This document shows positions 1 through 8,168 of a DNA stretch of 64,000 nucleotides, piece by piece. Source of the stretch: JAVJSD01 sp040219575. GTDB lineage: Bacteria; Planctomycetota; Planctomycetia; Pirellulales; Pirellulaceae. The stretch is taken from the NCBI GenBank assembly GCA_040219575.1, contig JAVJSD010000054.1, forward strand, positions 1 to 64,000, written 5' to 3'. The notes beneath the pieces are model-generated. The model was not told the DNA's origin and did no database searches. It saw only the letters and a program-made list of their open reading frames with translations. The stretch's first letter is position 1; every line of letters starts with the position of its first letter. The position numbers were made by a program, and so were the translations under genes.

Positions 1-108
1 CATCCGTTCATGCGCAAGCTCACCAAGGAATTCTACGTGTCCCAGTCGCGCGGCGAATATCATCCCGGAGCCGTTCGCTACTACAAAGAAGCCGGCCTTA
101 TGAAGTAA
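1..108 (+). CDS. TAXI-family TRAP transporter solute-binding protein, C-terminal end only
   Basis: Frame 1 is open from the window edge to a TAA at 106-108 and gives 35 residues containing EYHPGAVRYYKEAGL. The H-P-G-A-x-x-Y-Y-K-E-x-G ending is typical of TAXI-type TRAP receptors, periplasmic proteins that hand a small organic solute to the membrane permease. The fused TRAP permease gene starts 56 bases downstream, so the two probably form one operon. The substrate cannot be read from this fragment. The aromatic-cleavage genes that follow suggest an aromatic or heterocyclic acid, which is inference. Confidence 0.75.
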   Translation, partial: HPFMRKLTKEFYVSQSRGEYHPGAVRYYKEAGLMK

Positions 109-163
109 CGTCGGAAACGACGACAGCGAACTGGCGGCGAACTCCGGCGCGAAGAAAGATACC

Positions 164-2113
164 GTGGATCAAACTGAGTCTTCCTGGGGTCGGCGGTTGC
201 TCGATACCTTCTTCGCAATCGGGGTCCGCCGCCACTCGCGGGGCGTGGTCGGCGGCTTCATCAAGGCCTACAGCGCCCTGGTGGCCCTCTGGGTGATCTA
301 TTCGGTCGCCTTCGCGATCATTCACCCATGGCTCATCGCGGCCATCTTCCTGACCGCGATCCTCGGGGTTCTTTTCCTCGTTGTCGGCGCCCGTCCCGGC
401 TCCGACCCCGAGCGACCGGCCCTCTTCGACTGGCTGCTGTCTGCAATAGCGGTCGCCGCCGGAATCTATTTCGCGCTCAATGCCAACGGCATCGTGAACC
501 GGATTCCCCAACTCGACGAGCTCAGCGATCTGGCGCTGCTCTCGGGCACGGCCGTCTTCCTGCTCACGATCGAGGCGACCCGGCGCACCACCGGGCTGGG
601 GTTGACCCTCGTCGTCCTCATCTTCGTCGCCTACAATCTGCTGGGCCACCGCCTCGGCGGCGTCATCGCCCACGGCTATATCAGCTTCGTCGATTTCATC
701 GAGCTGACCGTCTATACGGCGAACGGCGTGATGGGCGCGCCGATCCGGGTGGCGGCCACCTATGCCTTCATGTTCGTCCTGTTCGGCACTTTCCTCAGCC
801 GCACCGGCGGCGGCGACTTCTTCTTCAACATGGCCGCGTCGATCGCGGGAAAGAAGACCGGCGGCCCGGCCAAGATCGCGGTGATCTCCTCGGGCCTGTA
901 CGGAATGCTCTCAGGCAGCTCGGTCTCCGATGTCGTTACCACCGGCTCGATCACCATCCCGATGATGAAGAAGATGGGCTATTCGAGCTCCTTCGCCGCG
1001 GCGACGGAGGTGTCGGCGTCGACCGGCGGCAGCCTGATGCCGCCGGTGATGGGCGCAGCGGCTTTCATCATGGTCGAATACACCGGGGTGAGCTATCCGG
1101 AGATCGCGCTTTCCGCCCTGGTCCCCGCCCTGCTCTACTATCTGGCGGTCTACACCCAGGTTCACCTCCGGTCGAAGAAACTGAAGCTACTGGGCATGCC
1201 GGCGGACCAGATCCCGAAGTTCGCTCATGTCATGCGCGACGGCTGGGCGTTCATGATCCCGCTCGGCGTCCTGATCGTTGCGCTCGCGCTCGAATACTCG
1301 CCGACCTTCGTCGCCCTGTTCGGCACGGGCGCCGTGCTCGCGCTCGCCATTGTCCGCTTTCGGCGCAGCGGCTTCTCTTTCGCAATGCTTTACGACGGCC
1401 TGTCGGAAACGACATGGCGGATCCTGACAGCGGCCGGCGCCTGCGCCGCGGCGGGACTGGTCATTGCCGGGCTGACCGTGACCGGCCTGTCGCAGAAGTT
1501 CGCCCACCTCGTCTATGCCATGACGGACGCGTCGCTGTTCCCGACCCTGGCGGTCGCGGCCGCGCTCACGCTGGTCCTCGGCCTCGGCATGCCCGCGGTC
1601 AGCGCCTATATCCTGTCGGTCATTTTGATCGGGCCGACGCTGACCGGGCTCGGCGTGCCCGCCCTCGCCGCGCACATGTTCGTCCTCTATTACGCCGTCC
1701 TGTCGGCGCTGACCCCGCCGGTCGCCGTCGCCGCCTATGCCGCTTCGGCGATCGCCGAGGGCAATCCGATCCAGATCGCCGCGGCGGCGGTGCGCCTGTC
1801 GCTGGTCGCCTTCATCGTCCCCTTCGCGTTCGTCTACGGGCAGGAACTGCTGCTGATCGGCGAGCCGGTCATGATCGCGGTCGCTGTGGCGACGGCGGCG
1901 CTGGGCGTCATTGTCCTGGCCGCCGCCGTCGAGGGTTATTTCCGGACCGACCTGCCCGGCTGGATGCGGCTGCTTGTGGCCGCCGCCGGGCTGTGCCTGA
2001 TCTTCCCAAGCCTGTATTCCGCGGTCGTCGGCGGTGTCCTCGTCGCGGTCCTCGTCCTGGCGTCCCAGCTAGTTCGCCAGCGGGCGCGCCGCGCCGGCGC
2101 GGAGCCGAGCTGA
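164..2113 (+). CDS. TRAP transporter fused permease (4TM/12TM, DctQM fusion)
   Basis: This 649-residue, strongly hydrophobic protein starts at GTG 164 and has the usual length of fused TRAP permeases. The DctM-like core is clear. Around residues 250-310 it reads GSSVSDVVTTGSITIPMMKK, followed by GYSSSF, ASTGGSLMPPVMGAAAFIMVE and GVSY, the hallmark of TAXI-linked fused permeases. The first ~130 residues carry hydrophobic helices matching the DctQ-like part. It should import its substrate using an ion gradient together with the receptor encoded just upstream. The next gene starts 25 bases downstream. Family assignment is firm; the substrate is unknown. Confidence 0.9.
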   Translation: MDQTESSWGRRLLDTFFAIGVRRHSRGVVGGFIKAYSALVALWVIYSVAFAIIHPWLIAAIFLTAILGVLFLVVGARPGSDPERPALFDWLLSAIAVAAGIYFALNANGIVNRIPQLDELSDLALLSGTAVFLLTIEATRRTTGLGLTLVVLIFVAYNLLGHRLGGVIAHGYISFVDFIELTVYTANGVMGAPIRVAATYAFMFVLFGTFLSRTGGGDFFFNMAASIAGKKTGGPAKIAVISSGLYGMLSGSSVSDVVTTGSITIPMMKKMGYSSSFAAATEVSASTGGSLMPPVMGAAAFIMVEYTGVSYPEIALSALVPALLYYLAVYTQVHLRSKKLKLLGMPADQIPKFAHVMRDGWAFMIPLGVLIVALALEYSPTFVALFGTGAVLALAIVRFRRSGFSFAMLYDGLSETTWRILTAAGACAAAGLVIAGLTVTGLSQKFAHLVYAMTDASLFPTLAVAAALTLVLGLGMPAVSAYILSVILIGPTLTGLGVPALAAHMFVLYYAVLSALTPPVAVAAYAASAIAEGNPIQIAAAAVRLSLVAFIVPFAFVYGQELLLIGEPVMIAVAVATAALGVIVLAAAVEGYFRTDLPGWMRLLVAAAGLCLIFPSLYSAVVGGVLVAVLVLASQLVRQRARRAGAEPS

Positions 2114-2138
2114 CCGGCGATTCGATAGAGGTCCCGCG

Positions 2139-2741
2139 ATGCCCGACGCCCCCCCGGCCGCCGTCCTGGCGCTCCACTATCAGAACGAGGTCCTCCATCC
2201 CGACGGCAAGATCCGCTTCGGCTTCGCCGAAGGCGCGGGCGGGCGCGACGCGGTGATCGGCGCCGCGCGTCACCTCCTCCGGGGCGCTCGGCAGAACGGG
2301 GTCCCGGTCATCTCGGTCCATATCGATTTCCGCCCCGACTATGCCGACGTCCACACCAACAACGTGATGTTCCAGCGCGTTGTCGAGAGCGGCGCGATGC
2401 AGACGGGCAGCTGGGGCGCCGAATTCTACGAAGGCCTGGGACCCGAGCCCGGCGAATTCACCGTCCACCATACGCGGATCAACGCCTTCTATTCGTCCCG
2501 GCTGGAAGAAATCGTCACGCGGCTCGGCGCCCGCACGCTCTATATCGCCGGCATCGCCACCAACTATGTCGTCGAGGGCACCGCGCGCCACGCCTCGGAT
2601 GTCGGCTACCGGGTCGCGGTGGTGCGCGACGCCTGCTCGGCGGCCACCGCCGAAGCCCACGAGGCGAGCCTGGCCGCCATGAGCGTCCTCGCCGACATCC
2701 AGACCGCCGAAGAGGCCGTCGCGGAGATGAAGCCCGGCTGA
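2139..2741 (+). CDS. Isochorismatase-fold protein lacking the Asp-Lys-Cys catalytic triad
   Basis: The 200 residues follow the isochorismatase/nicotinamidase fold from end to end. All three catalytic positions are changed. The usual Asp of the D-x-Q-N-D motif is His13 (LALHYQNEVL), the Lys before the S/N-A-F motif is Arg113 (HHTRINAFY), and the nucleophilic Cys of T-N-x-C-V-E is Val144 (GIATNYVVEGTARHA). Flanking residues are conserved, so this is family divergence rather than decay. It may be a non-hydrolytic partner or a binding protein. A GAGG ribosome-binding site precedes ATG 2139. An intact paralogue lies at the end of the same operon (4209-4850). Confidence 0.8.
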   Translation: MPDAPPAAVLALHYQNEVLHPDGKIRFGFAEGAGGRDAVIGAARHLLRGARQNGVPVISVHIDFRPDYADVHTNNVMFQRVVESGAMQTGSWGAEFYEGLGPEPGEFTVHHTRINAFYSSRLEEIVTRLGARTLYIAGIATNYVVEGTARHASDVGYRVAVVRDACSAATAEAHEASLAAMSVLADIQTAEEAVAEMKPG

Positions 2742-2978
2742 GTCCGGCCCAACCGAAACGCGCTCGCGCGGTTCGACTCCAGCCGGCACAGATTCCCCGC
2801 CGCGAAATCCAAAAACCCGGACGGCGTATTCGGTCACCCGAGTCGCGTGTCGAAGGTATGCTCGTCCGGCAACGCCATCGCGCGCGGCAAACCGGCTTTC
2901 TCGATGTATAAAGCAGTCCAAGGTTTATTTTGATCGCGGGTAGTATCGCGTTTTAATGACGTCCCCGGGAGAATACCG

Positions 2979-3296
2979 ATGGCCAACGAATTCGATCCGG
3001 ATCTGCCGTCCAACCGGCTGATCTTCGAAATTCGGCGCGAACGCGCCCTGTTCGAGGGCTTCCGCCACCGGATGGAAGAGGTGATGGCTTCCTACGGCCT
3101 TTCCGAGGCGGAACGGGAGGCGTGGCGCAGCGTCGATGTGAAGGCGCTCGGCGACATGGGCGTTCATCCCTATTTCCTGCCGCAGGTCACGCGGCTGGTG
3201 CACGGTGCGAAGAAGAACAGCAGCAAGAGCCGTGCAGCCCAGGCTTATCGGCAGTCCTTCGGTGACGATATCGTCGAGCACGGTCCCAAGTCCTAG
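2979..3296 (+). CDS. LigA-type small subunit of an extradiol ring-cleavage dioxygenase
   Basis: This 105-residue protein resembles the alpha subunit of protocatechuate 4,5-dioxygenase (LigA). It is a small helical protein with the run GLSEAEREAWRSVDVKALGDMGVHPYFLP written here in part: AEREAW, then ALGDMGVHPYFLPQVTRL. LigA covers the active site of LigB, and the LigB-type gene follows 34 bases downstream. The start at 2979 has a GGGAG ribosome-binding site. A 237-base gap upstream (2742-2978) separates it from the permease and pseudo-isochorismatase genes and may hold a second promoter, but I found no convincing boxes there. The actual aromatic substrate is not identifiable from sequence. Confidence 0.85.
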   Translation: MANEFDPDLPSNRLIFEIRRERALFEGFRHRMEEVMASYGLSEAEREAWRSVDVKALGDMGVHPYFLPQVTRLVHGAKKNSSKSRAAQAYRQSFGDDIVEHGPKS

Positions 3297-3330
3297 AATG
3301 CAGACAGGCTCATAGAGTCGAGAGGCAGCA

Positions 3331-4176
3331 ATGGCCCAGATCGTTTCCGTCATGGCTTTGGCCCACGCGCCGGGCGTCACGGGGTGGCTCGCCGAGGCGC
3401 CCGAACAGGAACAGAAGGATATCGTCGCCGGCTACCGGGCGATGGGCCGGATGCTCCGTGACACCCGGCCCGACGTTATCGTCGGCGTGGCCAACGACCA
3501 CATGCTCAATCTGCCGCTCAAGGACCCGCCCGACTTCTGCGTCGGTACCGCCGGGACCTGGCAGGGGCCCGCGGAATTCTTCCGGGACTGGCTGAACCAG
3601 GACGCCTACGAGATCGACGGACGGCCGGACGTGGCCGAATGCCTGGCGAAAGCCGGCGTGGCCGCCGGCCTGAAGCTGACCAGCCGCGACGACCTGCTGT
3701 TCGACGATAACTGGTCGGTGCCGCTCTACTACCTCGATCCCGACTATTCGATCCCGCTGGTTCCGATCCACATGAATTGCATCAACCCGCCCGTCCCGAC
3801 ACCGGAAGAAAGCGTGCATGCCGGCCGGGTCATCGCGGAGACCCTCAGGCGCGACCTGCCCGACGACCTGCGGGTCGCTTTCATCGGCACCGGCGGCCTG
3901 TCGCACGAACCGGGCGGGCCGCGCTATTTCACCCTCGACGAGGACTTCGACCGCTGGTTCATGGCGCTGCTCGAAGAGGGCGACCTCGACAAGGTCTGCC
4001 GCGAGGCGACCGTCGAGCGCATGAACGCCGCCGGCGGCGGCGGCACGACGGAACTCCTGGCCTGGATGGTCGCCATGGCGGTCGCCGGCGGAACCCCGGC
4101 CCGATCCGTCTTCTATGTCGGATCGGCCGAGATGCGCTGCGGCATCGGCGGCTCGGTCTGGGACGCGATCCACTGA
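3331..4176 (+). CDS. LigB-type catalytic subunit of an extradiol ring-cleavage dioxygenase
   Basis: The 281-residue protein matches class III extradiol dioxygenases (LigB superfamily), which use non-haem Fe(II) to open catechol-like rings. Likely metal ligands sit where LigB has them: His12 (ALAHAPG), His57 (VANDHML) and Glu241 (GTTELLAW). The catalytic base would be His192 (GGLSHEPGG). These positions are within a few residues of the four LigB residues (12, 61, 242, 195), so the site looks complete. With the LigA-type gene 34 bases upstream it should form an alpha2beta2-like enzyme. The nearby isochorismatase-fold hydrolase suggests the ring-opened product or the substrate carries an amide; that is inference. 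Confidence 0.88.
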   Translation: MAQIVSVMALAHAPGVTGWLAEAPEQEQKDIVAGYRAMGRMLRDTRPDVIVGVANDHMLNLPLKDPPDFCVGTAGTWQGPAEFFRDWLNQDAYEIDGRPDVAECLAKAGVAAGLKLTSRDDLLFDDNWSVPLYYLDPDYSIPLVPIHMNCINPPVPTPEESVHAGRVIAETLRRDLPDDLRVAFIGTGGLSHEPGGPRYFTLDEDFDRWFMALLEEGDLDKVCREATVERMNAAGGGGTTELLAWMVAMAVAGGTPARSVFYVGSAEMRCGIGGSVWDAIH

Positions 4177-4208
4177 CCGCTTCGCCCCCGCAGTCGAGAG
4201 TGCCGCAG

Positions 4209-4850
4209 ATGCTCCAACCCGGCCATGCCTTGGCCGACCTGCTCGCGCGGTCGCGCACGGCCCTGCTCGTCGTCGACATGCAGAACGACTTCTGCGCCGC
4301 CGACGGCTACGTGGCCGGCCTCGGGCTCGACACCACGGCCTGCCGCGCCGTGGTCGACCCGTTGACCGCCTTCGTCGGCTGGGCGCGCTGCGCCGGCATC
4401 CCGGTGCTGTGGACCTGGGCCAACTATGACGAGACCCTCGTGCCGCCGTCCCTGCTGCGCAAGAAGCGCGTCGCGGGCATCGACCGGCAGTGCTGCGTTC
4501 CCGGCACCCCCGGCTACGAGCCCTTCGGCGTCGCGCCGGCCGACGGCGAGCCCGTCTTCGTCAAGCACTGCTATTCGGCCTTCACCAATCCGGGCCTCCA
4601 GGCCCATCTCGAGGCCGAAGGCATCGAAACCCTCATGTTCGCGGGCGTCCAGACCAACGTCTGTATCGAATCGACTCTGCGCGACGCCTTCAACGCCGGC
4701 TTCAACACGATCATCGTGGAGGATTGCGTCGCCTCGCATACCGCGCCGCTGCACGCCGCGACGCTCGCCAACGCTGACGCCGTGGCGCTCGCCGACGCTG
4801 AGTTCGCAACGCGCGGGGGCGTTCAACCGCCGTCGGCGTCGCGCGCTTGA
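4209..4850 (+). CDS. Isochorismatase-family cysteine hydrolase, C-terminus probably chimeric
   Basis: From ATG 4209 the frame gives 213 residues with an intact triad: Asp23 (VVDMQNDF), Lys119 (FVKHCYSAF) and Cys152 (TNVCIESTLRDA). Relatives hydrolyse amides such as maleamate, N-carbamoylsarcosine or nicotinamide. In this operon an amide hydrolysis before or after ring cleavage is plausible. The fold is recognisable up to about residue 192 (LHAATLANADAV). The last ~20 residues (EFATRGGVQPPSASRA) fit no family pattern and are encoded antisense to the end of the planctomycete regulator gene at 4823-6238. The natural C-terminus therefore appears to have been replaced at the sequence junction near 4780-4823. 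Confidence 0.8.
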   Translation: MLQPGHALADLLARSRTALLVVDMQNDFCAADGYVAGLGLDTTACRAVVDPLTAFVGWARCAGIPVLWTWANYDETLVPPSLLRKKRVAGIDRQCCVPGTPGYEPFGVAPADGEPVFVKHCYSAFTNPGLQAHLEAEGIETLMFAGVQTNVCIESTLRDAFNAGFNTIIVEDCVASHTAPLHAATLANADAVALADAEFATRGGVQPPSASRA

Positions 4851-6238
4851 TGCTCGTCGAGCTTCTTTTTGAGCGTCACGCGATGGATGCCCAACACGCG
4901 GGCCGCGGCGGCGGCCTGGTCGCCGCAAGCGGCCAGCGCCGCCTCGAGCAACGGCGGTTCGACGATCTCCAACAACCGCGCGTGCAATTCGGCCCCTTCC
5001 GTGGCGCCGATCAGTTGCGCCTCGGCCCACTCTCGCACCGCCGCGGCGATCTGCTGCGATGGATTGCGCGGCTCACGCGACACCAGCGGCGCCGCCTCGG
5101 TGGGAAAGTGCTCCGGCAGGATGGCCGTGTCGCGGGCCACGATCACGGCGTGCTCGACCGCGTTCCGCAATTCGCGCACGTTGCCGTGCCAACTGCGATG
5201 TCGCAACCCCTCGAGCGCCGCGGGCGAAAACGTCACCAAGCCCGAGGAGAATCGCCGAGCGAAGTACCGGGCCAGCGTCTCCACGTCGTCGGCGCGGTCG
5301 CGTAGCGGCGGCAGGTCGATTTGAAACGTGCACAGCCGGTAGTACAGGTCGTGGCGGAATTCTCCGCGGCGAACCTTCTCGCGCAGGTCTTGATGCGTGG
5401 CCGAAATCACGCGGAAGTCGGTCTTCGTCGGAAGGCCCGAACCGACCGGCGTGACGCTGCCGTGCTCCAGCGCCCGCAACAGTTTGACTTGCAGCGGCAG
5501 CGGAATGTCCGCCACCTCGTCGAGGAACAGGGTGCCGCCATGGGCCTGAGCCAGCAGGCCCACGCGTTCGGCGTCGGCGCCGGTGAAGGCTCCCCGAACG
5601 TGTCCGAACAGTTCGCTCTCCGCCAGCGAGCTGCTCAGCGAAGCGACGTTCACCGCCACCAGCGGCCCTTCCGCCCGCGGGCCGTAACGGTGAATGGCCC
5701 GGGCGACGAGATCCTTGCCGGTGCCGCTCTCTCCCTGCAGCAACACGCAGGCATCATGCGGTGCGACCAGCGCCACGCGTCGGAACACTTCCTGCATGGC
5801 GGGCGTGCTGCCGATCAGGCCCTCCGCCTCCACGTCGATCTCCACTTCGCGGGGCTCGACGGGCTCCACCCGTCGCGACGCCTGTTCGAGCGCCCGCCGC
5901 AGAACATTTTCGATCTTGTCGAGATCGAACGGTTTGACGACGTACTCGTAGGCGCCCTGGCGGACCGCCTCGACGGCCGTTTCCAGATCGCCATAGGCGG
6001 TGATCACGATGACCGGCGCGCCCTCGAGTTGCCGCCGCAGCGGAGCCAGCGCTTCGAGCCCGCTCATACCGGGCAGGCGGACGTCGAGCACCGCCACGTC
6101 GGCGGCCTCCTGACGCGACAGTTCCAGCGCCTGTTCGGCCGACGACGCGGTGCGCACCTCGTGCCCCAGGCTGCGGCCCAGTTTCTCCAGTCCCCAACAG
6201 ATCGACGGTTCATCGTCAACGATCAACAAACGTGCCAT
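4823..6238 (-). CDS. Sigma-54-dependent response regulator (NtrC family)
   Basis: The 471-residue protein has a receiver domain (residues 1-115; acidic pair DDE at 8-10, phospho-acceptor Asp52 in VLDVRLPG, Lys102 in VVKPF). A sigma-54 AAA+ domain follows, with Walker A GESGTGKD, the RNA polymerase-contacting GAFTGA loop and Walker B GTLFLDEV. A Fis-type helix-turn-helix lies at the end (ARVLGIHRVTLKKKL). It should activate sigma-54 promoters when phosphorylated by the kinase encoded immediately upstream. The kinase stop lies 23 bases inside this gene, indicating translational coupling. Its target is unknown; the lipoprotein pair upstream is a candidate. It is the first clearly planctomycete gene after the junction. 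Confidence 0.93.
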   Translation of the reverse strand: MARLLIVDDEPSICWGLEKLGRSLGHEVRTASSAEQALELSRQEAADVAVLDVRLPGMSGLEALAPLRRQLEGAPVIVITAYGDLETAVEAVRQGAYEYVVKPFDLDKIENVLRRALEQASRRVEPVEPREVEIDVEAEGLIGSTPAMQEVFRRVALVAPHDACVLLQGESGTGKDLVARAIHRYGPRAEGPLVAVNVASLSSSLAESELFGHVRGAFTGADAERVGLLAQAHGGTLFLDEVADIPLPLQVKLLRALEHGSVTPVGSGLPTKTDFRVISATHQDLREKVRRGEFRHDLYYRLCTFQIDLPPLRDRADDVETLARYFARRFSSGLVTFSPAALEGLRHRSWHGNVRELRNAVEHAVIVARDTAILPEHFPTEAAPLVSREPRNPSQQIAAAVREWAEAQLIGATEGAELHARLLEIVEPPLLEAALAACGDQAAAAARVLGIHRVTLKKKLDEHQARDADGG

Positions 6239-7673
6239 GGGCGGCCTCTACCGACAGGATGGGCAACTTAAACTCGAACGACGTCGCGTCGCTTGTGCGT
6301 TTCCAAACCAGCAGCCCTCCGTGGTGCTCAACGATCTCGCGGGCCACCGCCAGTCCCAGTCCGGCGCCGTCGGCCTTGTCGCTGATCAGCGGCTCGAACA
6401 TCTGCTCGGCGATGTGGGCTTCGGGGCCGGGCCCGCTGTCGACGACGCGGACGGACGCCGACTCGCCGACGCGGCGCACCGAGATGGTGACGCGGCGGAG
6501 CGATTGCGCTGCGGCCGCGTCCGTCGTCGATTCGGTCGTGGGAGAAGCATGGTCGGCCCGCGCGCCGTTGCTCACCGCCTCGACGCCGTTGAGCAGCAGA
6601 TTCACGACCACCTGCTGCAGCGACTGCGGATCGCCCGAGACGGAGAGGCTTTCCGTCGGCGGTTCGTACTGCAGGTCGACGCCCACGTGCGCCGCCGTGG
6701 GACGCACCAGCGGCAGCACCTCTTCCACCAGTCGCTCGAGCTCCACCGGCCCGTGGGCGCGGTCTTCCGATCGGCCCAGCGCGAGATAGCGGCGGAGATG
6801 TTGCTCCATGAGCGTCAATTGCCGCTCGGCGACGGAGAGGTTCTCATCGGTCTGGCCGGTCTGGCAACTACGGCGATGCAAGTCGAGCGCGATCCGGCAA
6901 CCCGTGGCCGCGTTGCGCATCTGGTGCGCCAGTCCGCCGCCGAGTTGTCCCAGCGTTCGCAACCGCTCCGTCCGCCGCACCTGTTCCTCGTAGTGGGCCA
7001 ACAGCGCCGCCATGCGATTCACGGCCAGGCACAGATCGCGGATCTCGTCGTTGCGCTGCGTGGGCGGAAGCGGCTGAAAGTCGCCCTCGGCGATCCGCTC
7101 GACTTGCAGCCGCAGCCGATCGATCGGCCGCGTGACGCGCGAGGCGATGGCCAACGACAACAGCCCCACCACCACCAGCGCCGCCGCGCCGAGCGCCAGG
7201 GGCGGCAGCACGGCCTCCTGTTGCGCCTGGCGCCAGCGACGCTCCGGATAGTAAACGTGCAGCAGCAGCGACTGGCCGTCGCTTGCGCGCCGGTCCAGAT
7301 TCCAGACGGCGTAGAAGTAGCGTGCGTCGGCGATGTCCAGAGTGCGTGTGAGCGCGAGTCCCGGAGCGGACACGATGTGCGTCTCGAGCACGGCGCTGGA
7401 GACGGCGTCGTCGCTGGCCGCGATCAGATTCCCCGCGCGGTCGGTCACGGCGTAATCGGCGCCCGTCAGGCCGCGCGTCTGCCGCAGTACGCCCCGAGTG
7501 AGCGGAAAGTTGGCGGCGGAAAGCGTCTCCACCACATCGTGCAGTTGATCCTCGATTTCGCCCAGCGTGCGCCGCGACGACAACCAGGCGTTGACGCCGC
7601 TCACGCCGGCCGCGGTGGCCAGCATGACGGCCAGCATCGGCAAGAGAATCTGCCTGCGCAGCGGCCAGCGCAT
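6216..7673 (-). CDS. Membrane sensor histidine kinase, partner of the downstream NtrC-type regulator
   Basis: I place the start at ATG 7673 (MRWPLRRQILL), giving 485 residues. An upstream extension to 7859 is open but reads as Arg-rich non-protein. Order: helix 1 (8-30), an extracytoplasmic sensor region (~31-152), helix 2 (~155-178), HAMP (~179-235), then a dimerisation helix with His250 in GGLAHQMRNA. The ATPase domain has N-box NLLLNGVEAV, G1 DSGPGP and G2 GAGLGLAVA. The HQMRN form resembles NtrB/AtoS-type kinases paired with sigma-54 regulators. The sensor region resembles no domain I know, so the signal is unknown. A TTGGAA-18-TATCAT promoter-like pair lies ~85-115 bases upstream. Confidence 0.9.
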   Translation of the reverse strand: MRWPLRRQILLPMLAVMLATAAGVSGVNAWLSSRRTLGEIEDQLHDVVETLSAANFPLTRGVLRQTRGLTGADYAVTDRAGNLIAASDDAVSSAVLETHIVSAPGLALTRTLDIADARYFYAVWNLDRRASDGQSLLLHVYYPERRWRQAQQEAVLPPLALGAAALVVVGLLSLAIASRVTRPIDRLRLQVERIAEGDFQPLPPTQRNDEIRDLCLAVNRMAALLAHYEEQVRRTERLRTLGQLGGGLAHQMRNAATGCRIALDLHRRSCQTGQTDENLSVAERQLTLMEQHLRRYLALGRSEDRAHGPVELERLVEEVLPLVRPTAAHVGVDLQYEPPTESLSVSGDPQSLQQVVVNLLLNGVEAVSNGARADHASPTTESTTDAAAAQSLRRVTISVRRVGESASVRVVDSGPGPEAHIAEQMFEPLISDKADGAGLGLAVAREIVEHHGGLLVWKRTSDATSFEFKLPILSVEAAHGTFVDR

Positions 7674-7757
7674 GACGCGTCTCCTGGGGCAAGAAGCATG
7701 GCCGACCCGCCTGGCCCGGTGCGCGGCGAAGAAACGACGATCGGACTCGCACCCGTT

Positions 7758-7787
7758 ATGATACGAAGGGCGAGACCGCCTTTCCAA
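7758..7787 (-). promoter_or_regulatory. Possible sigma-70-type promoter for the kinase/regulator pair
   Basis: Read on the minus strand, TTGGAA (7787-7782) and TATCAT (7763-7758) are 18 bases apart. Transcription would start near 7750, about 75 bases before ATG 7673. The spacing and boxes are reasonable, but planctomycete promoters are poorly characterised and this is by eye only. Confidence 0.3.
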
Positions 7788-7863
7788 GGCGTGCGCCGTC
7801 AAACGGCGGATCGTCGAAGTTTCAAAGGCCGCGGCCTGCGACGGCCGCCTGCAGCGCAAGCTC

Positions 7864-7888
7864 GCCCAGGACTATCGACAACCTGGGC
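7864..7888 (-). terminator. Hairpin over the stop codon of the second small lipoprotein gene
   Basis: GCCCAGG (7864-7870) and CCTGGGC (7882-7888) form a perfect 7-bp GC-rich stem with an 11-base loop. The loop contains the TAG stop (7874-7872 read in reverse) of the lipoprotein gene. It could end or attenuate the lipoprotein transcript before the kinase gene. No U-tract follows. Confidence 0.4.
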
Positions 7889-8168
7889 AATTGCACGACG
7901 ACGCCGATTGACCAGGACGCCGGAGTTGCTGTTCGGCGACAAGGTCCCTCTGAGCGGCCGCTTCGCTGGAGAGCTGGAACTTCGGATCGTGGCCGAAGTA
8001 AGTGATATTGTCCTGGCCCGCGGGAGGCGGCGTGTCCTGCCCGCGCCGATCAACGGCGCAGCCGGGCGCCGCGAGCAGGGCCAACAGGCAGAGGATTCCC
8101 CACGCATTGCGCCATCGACGGTCGAGCGACGTGGCGCGATGCGCCGCGAGACGCCGGATTTGTCGCAT
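7872..8168 (-). CDS. Small lipoprotein B, paralogue of the upstream gene
   Basis: From ATG 8168 this is a 98-residue protein. A basic N-terminal stretch is followed by a hydrophobic segment and a lipobox, LLAAPGC, so the mature chain would be a membrane-anchored lipoprotein of about 60 residues. The mature part reads ITYFGHDPKFQLSSEAAAQR then VAEQQL, closely matching the neighbour's VQYFAPGPEFKLTREAAAQK and NAEQRL. The two genes are evidently a duplication. The start overlaps the neighbour's stop by one base (TGATG), so translation is coupled. A TTG one codon upstream is an alternative start. I know no function for this family. Confidence 0.65.
   Translation of the reverse strand: MRQIRRLAAHRATSLDRRWRNAWGILCLLALLAAPGCAVDRRGQDTPPPAGQDNITYFGHDPKFQLSSEAAAQRDLVAEQQLRRPGQSASSCNCPGCR

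Noticed and set aside
2770..2800. GGTTCGACTCC stretch resembling a tRNA T-arm
   Set aside because: The five bases on each side of the loop do not pair and no acceptor, D or anticodon arms can be built around it.
7674..7859. N-terminal extension of the histidine kinase
   Set aside because: The extra 62 residues are Arg/Ser-rich without structure, and a promoter-like pair lies inside it; ATG 7673 begins directly with the membrane helix.
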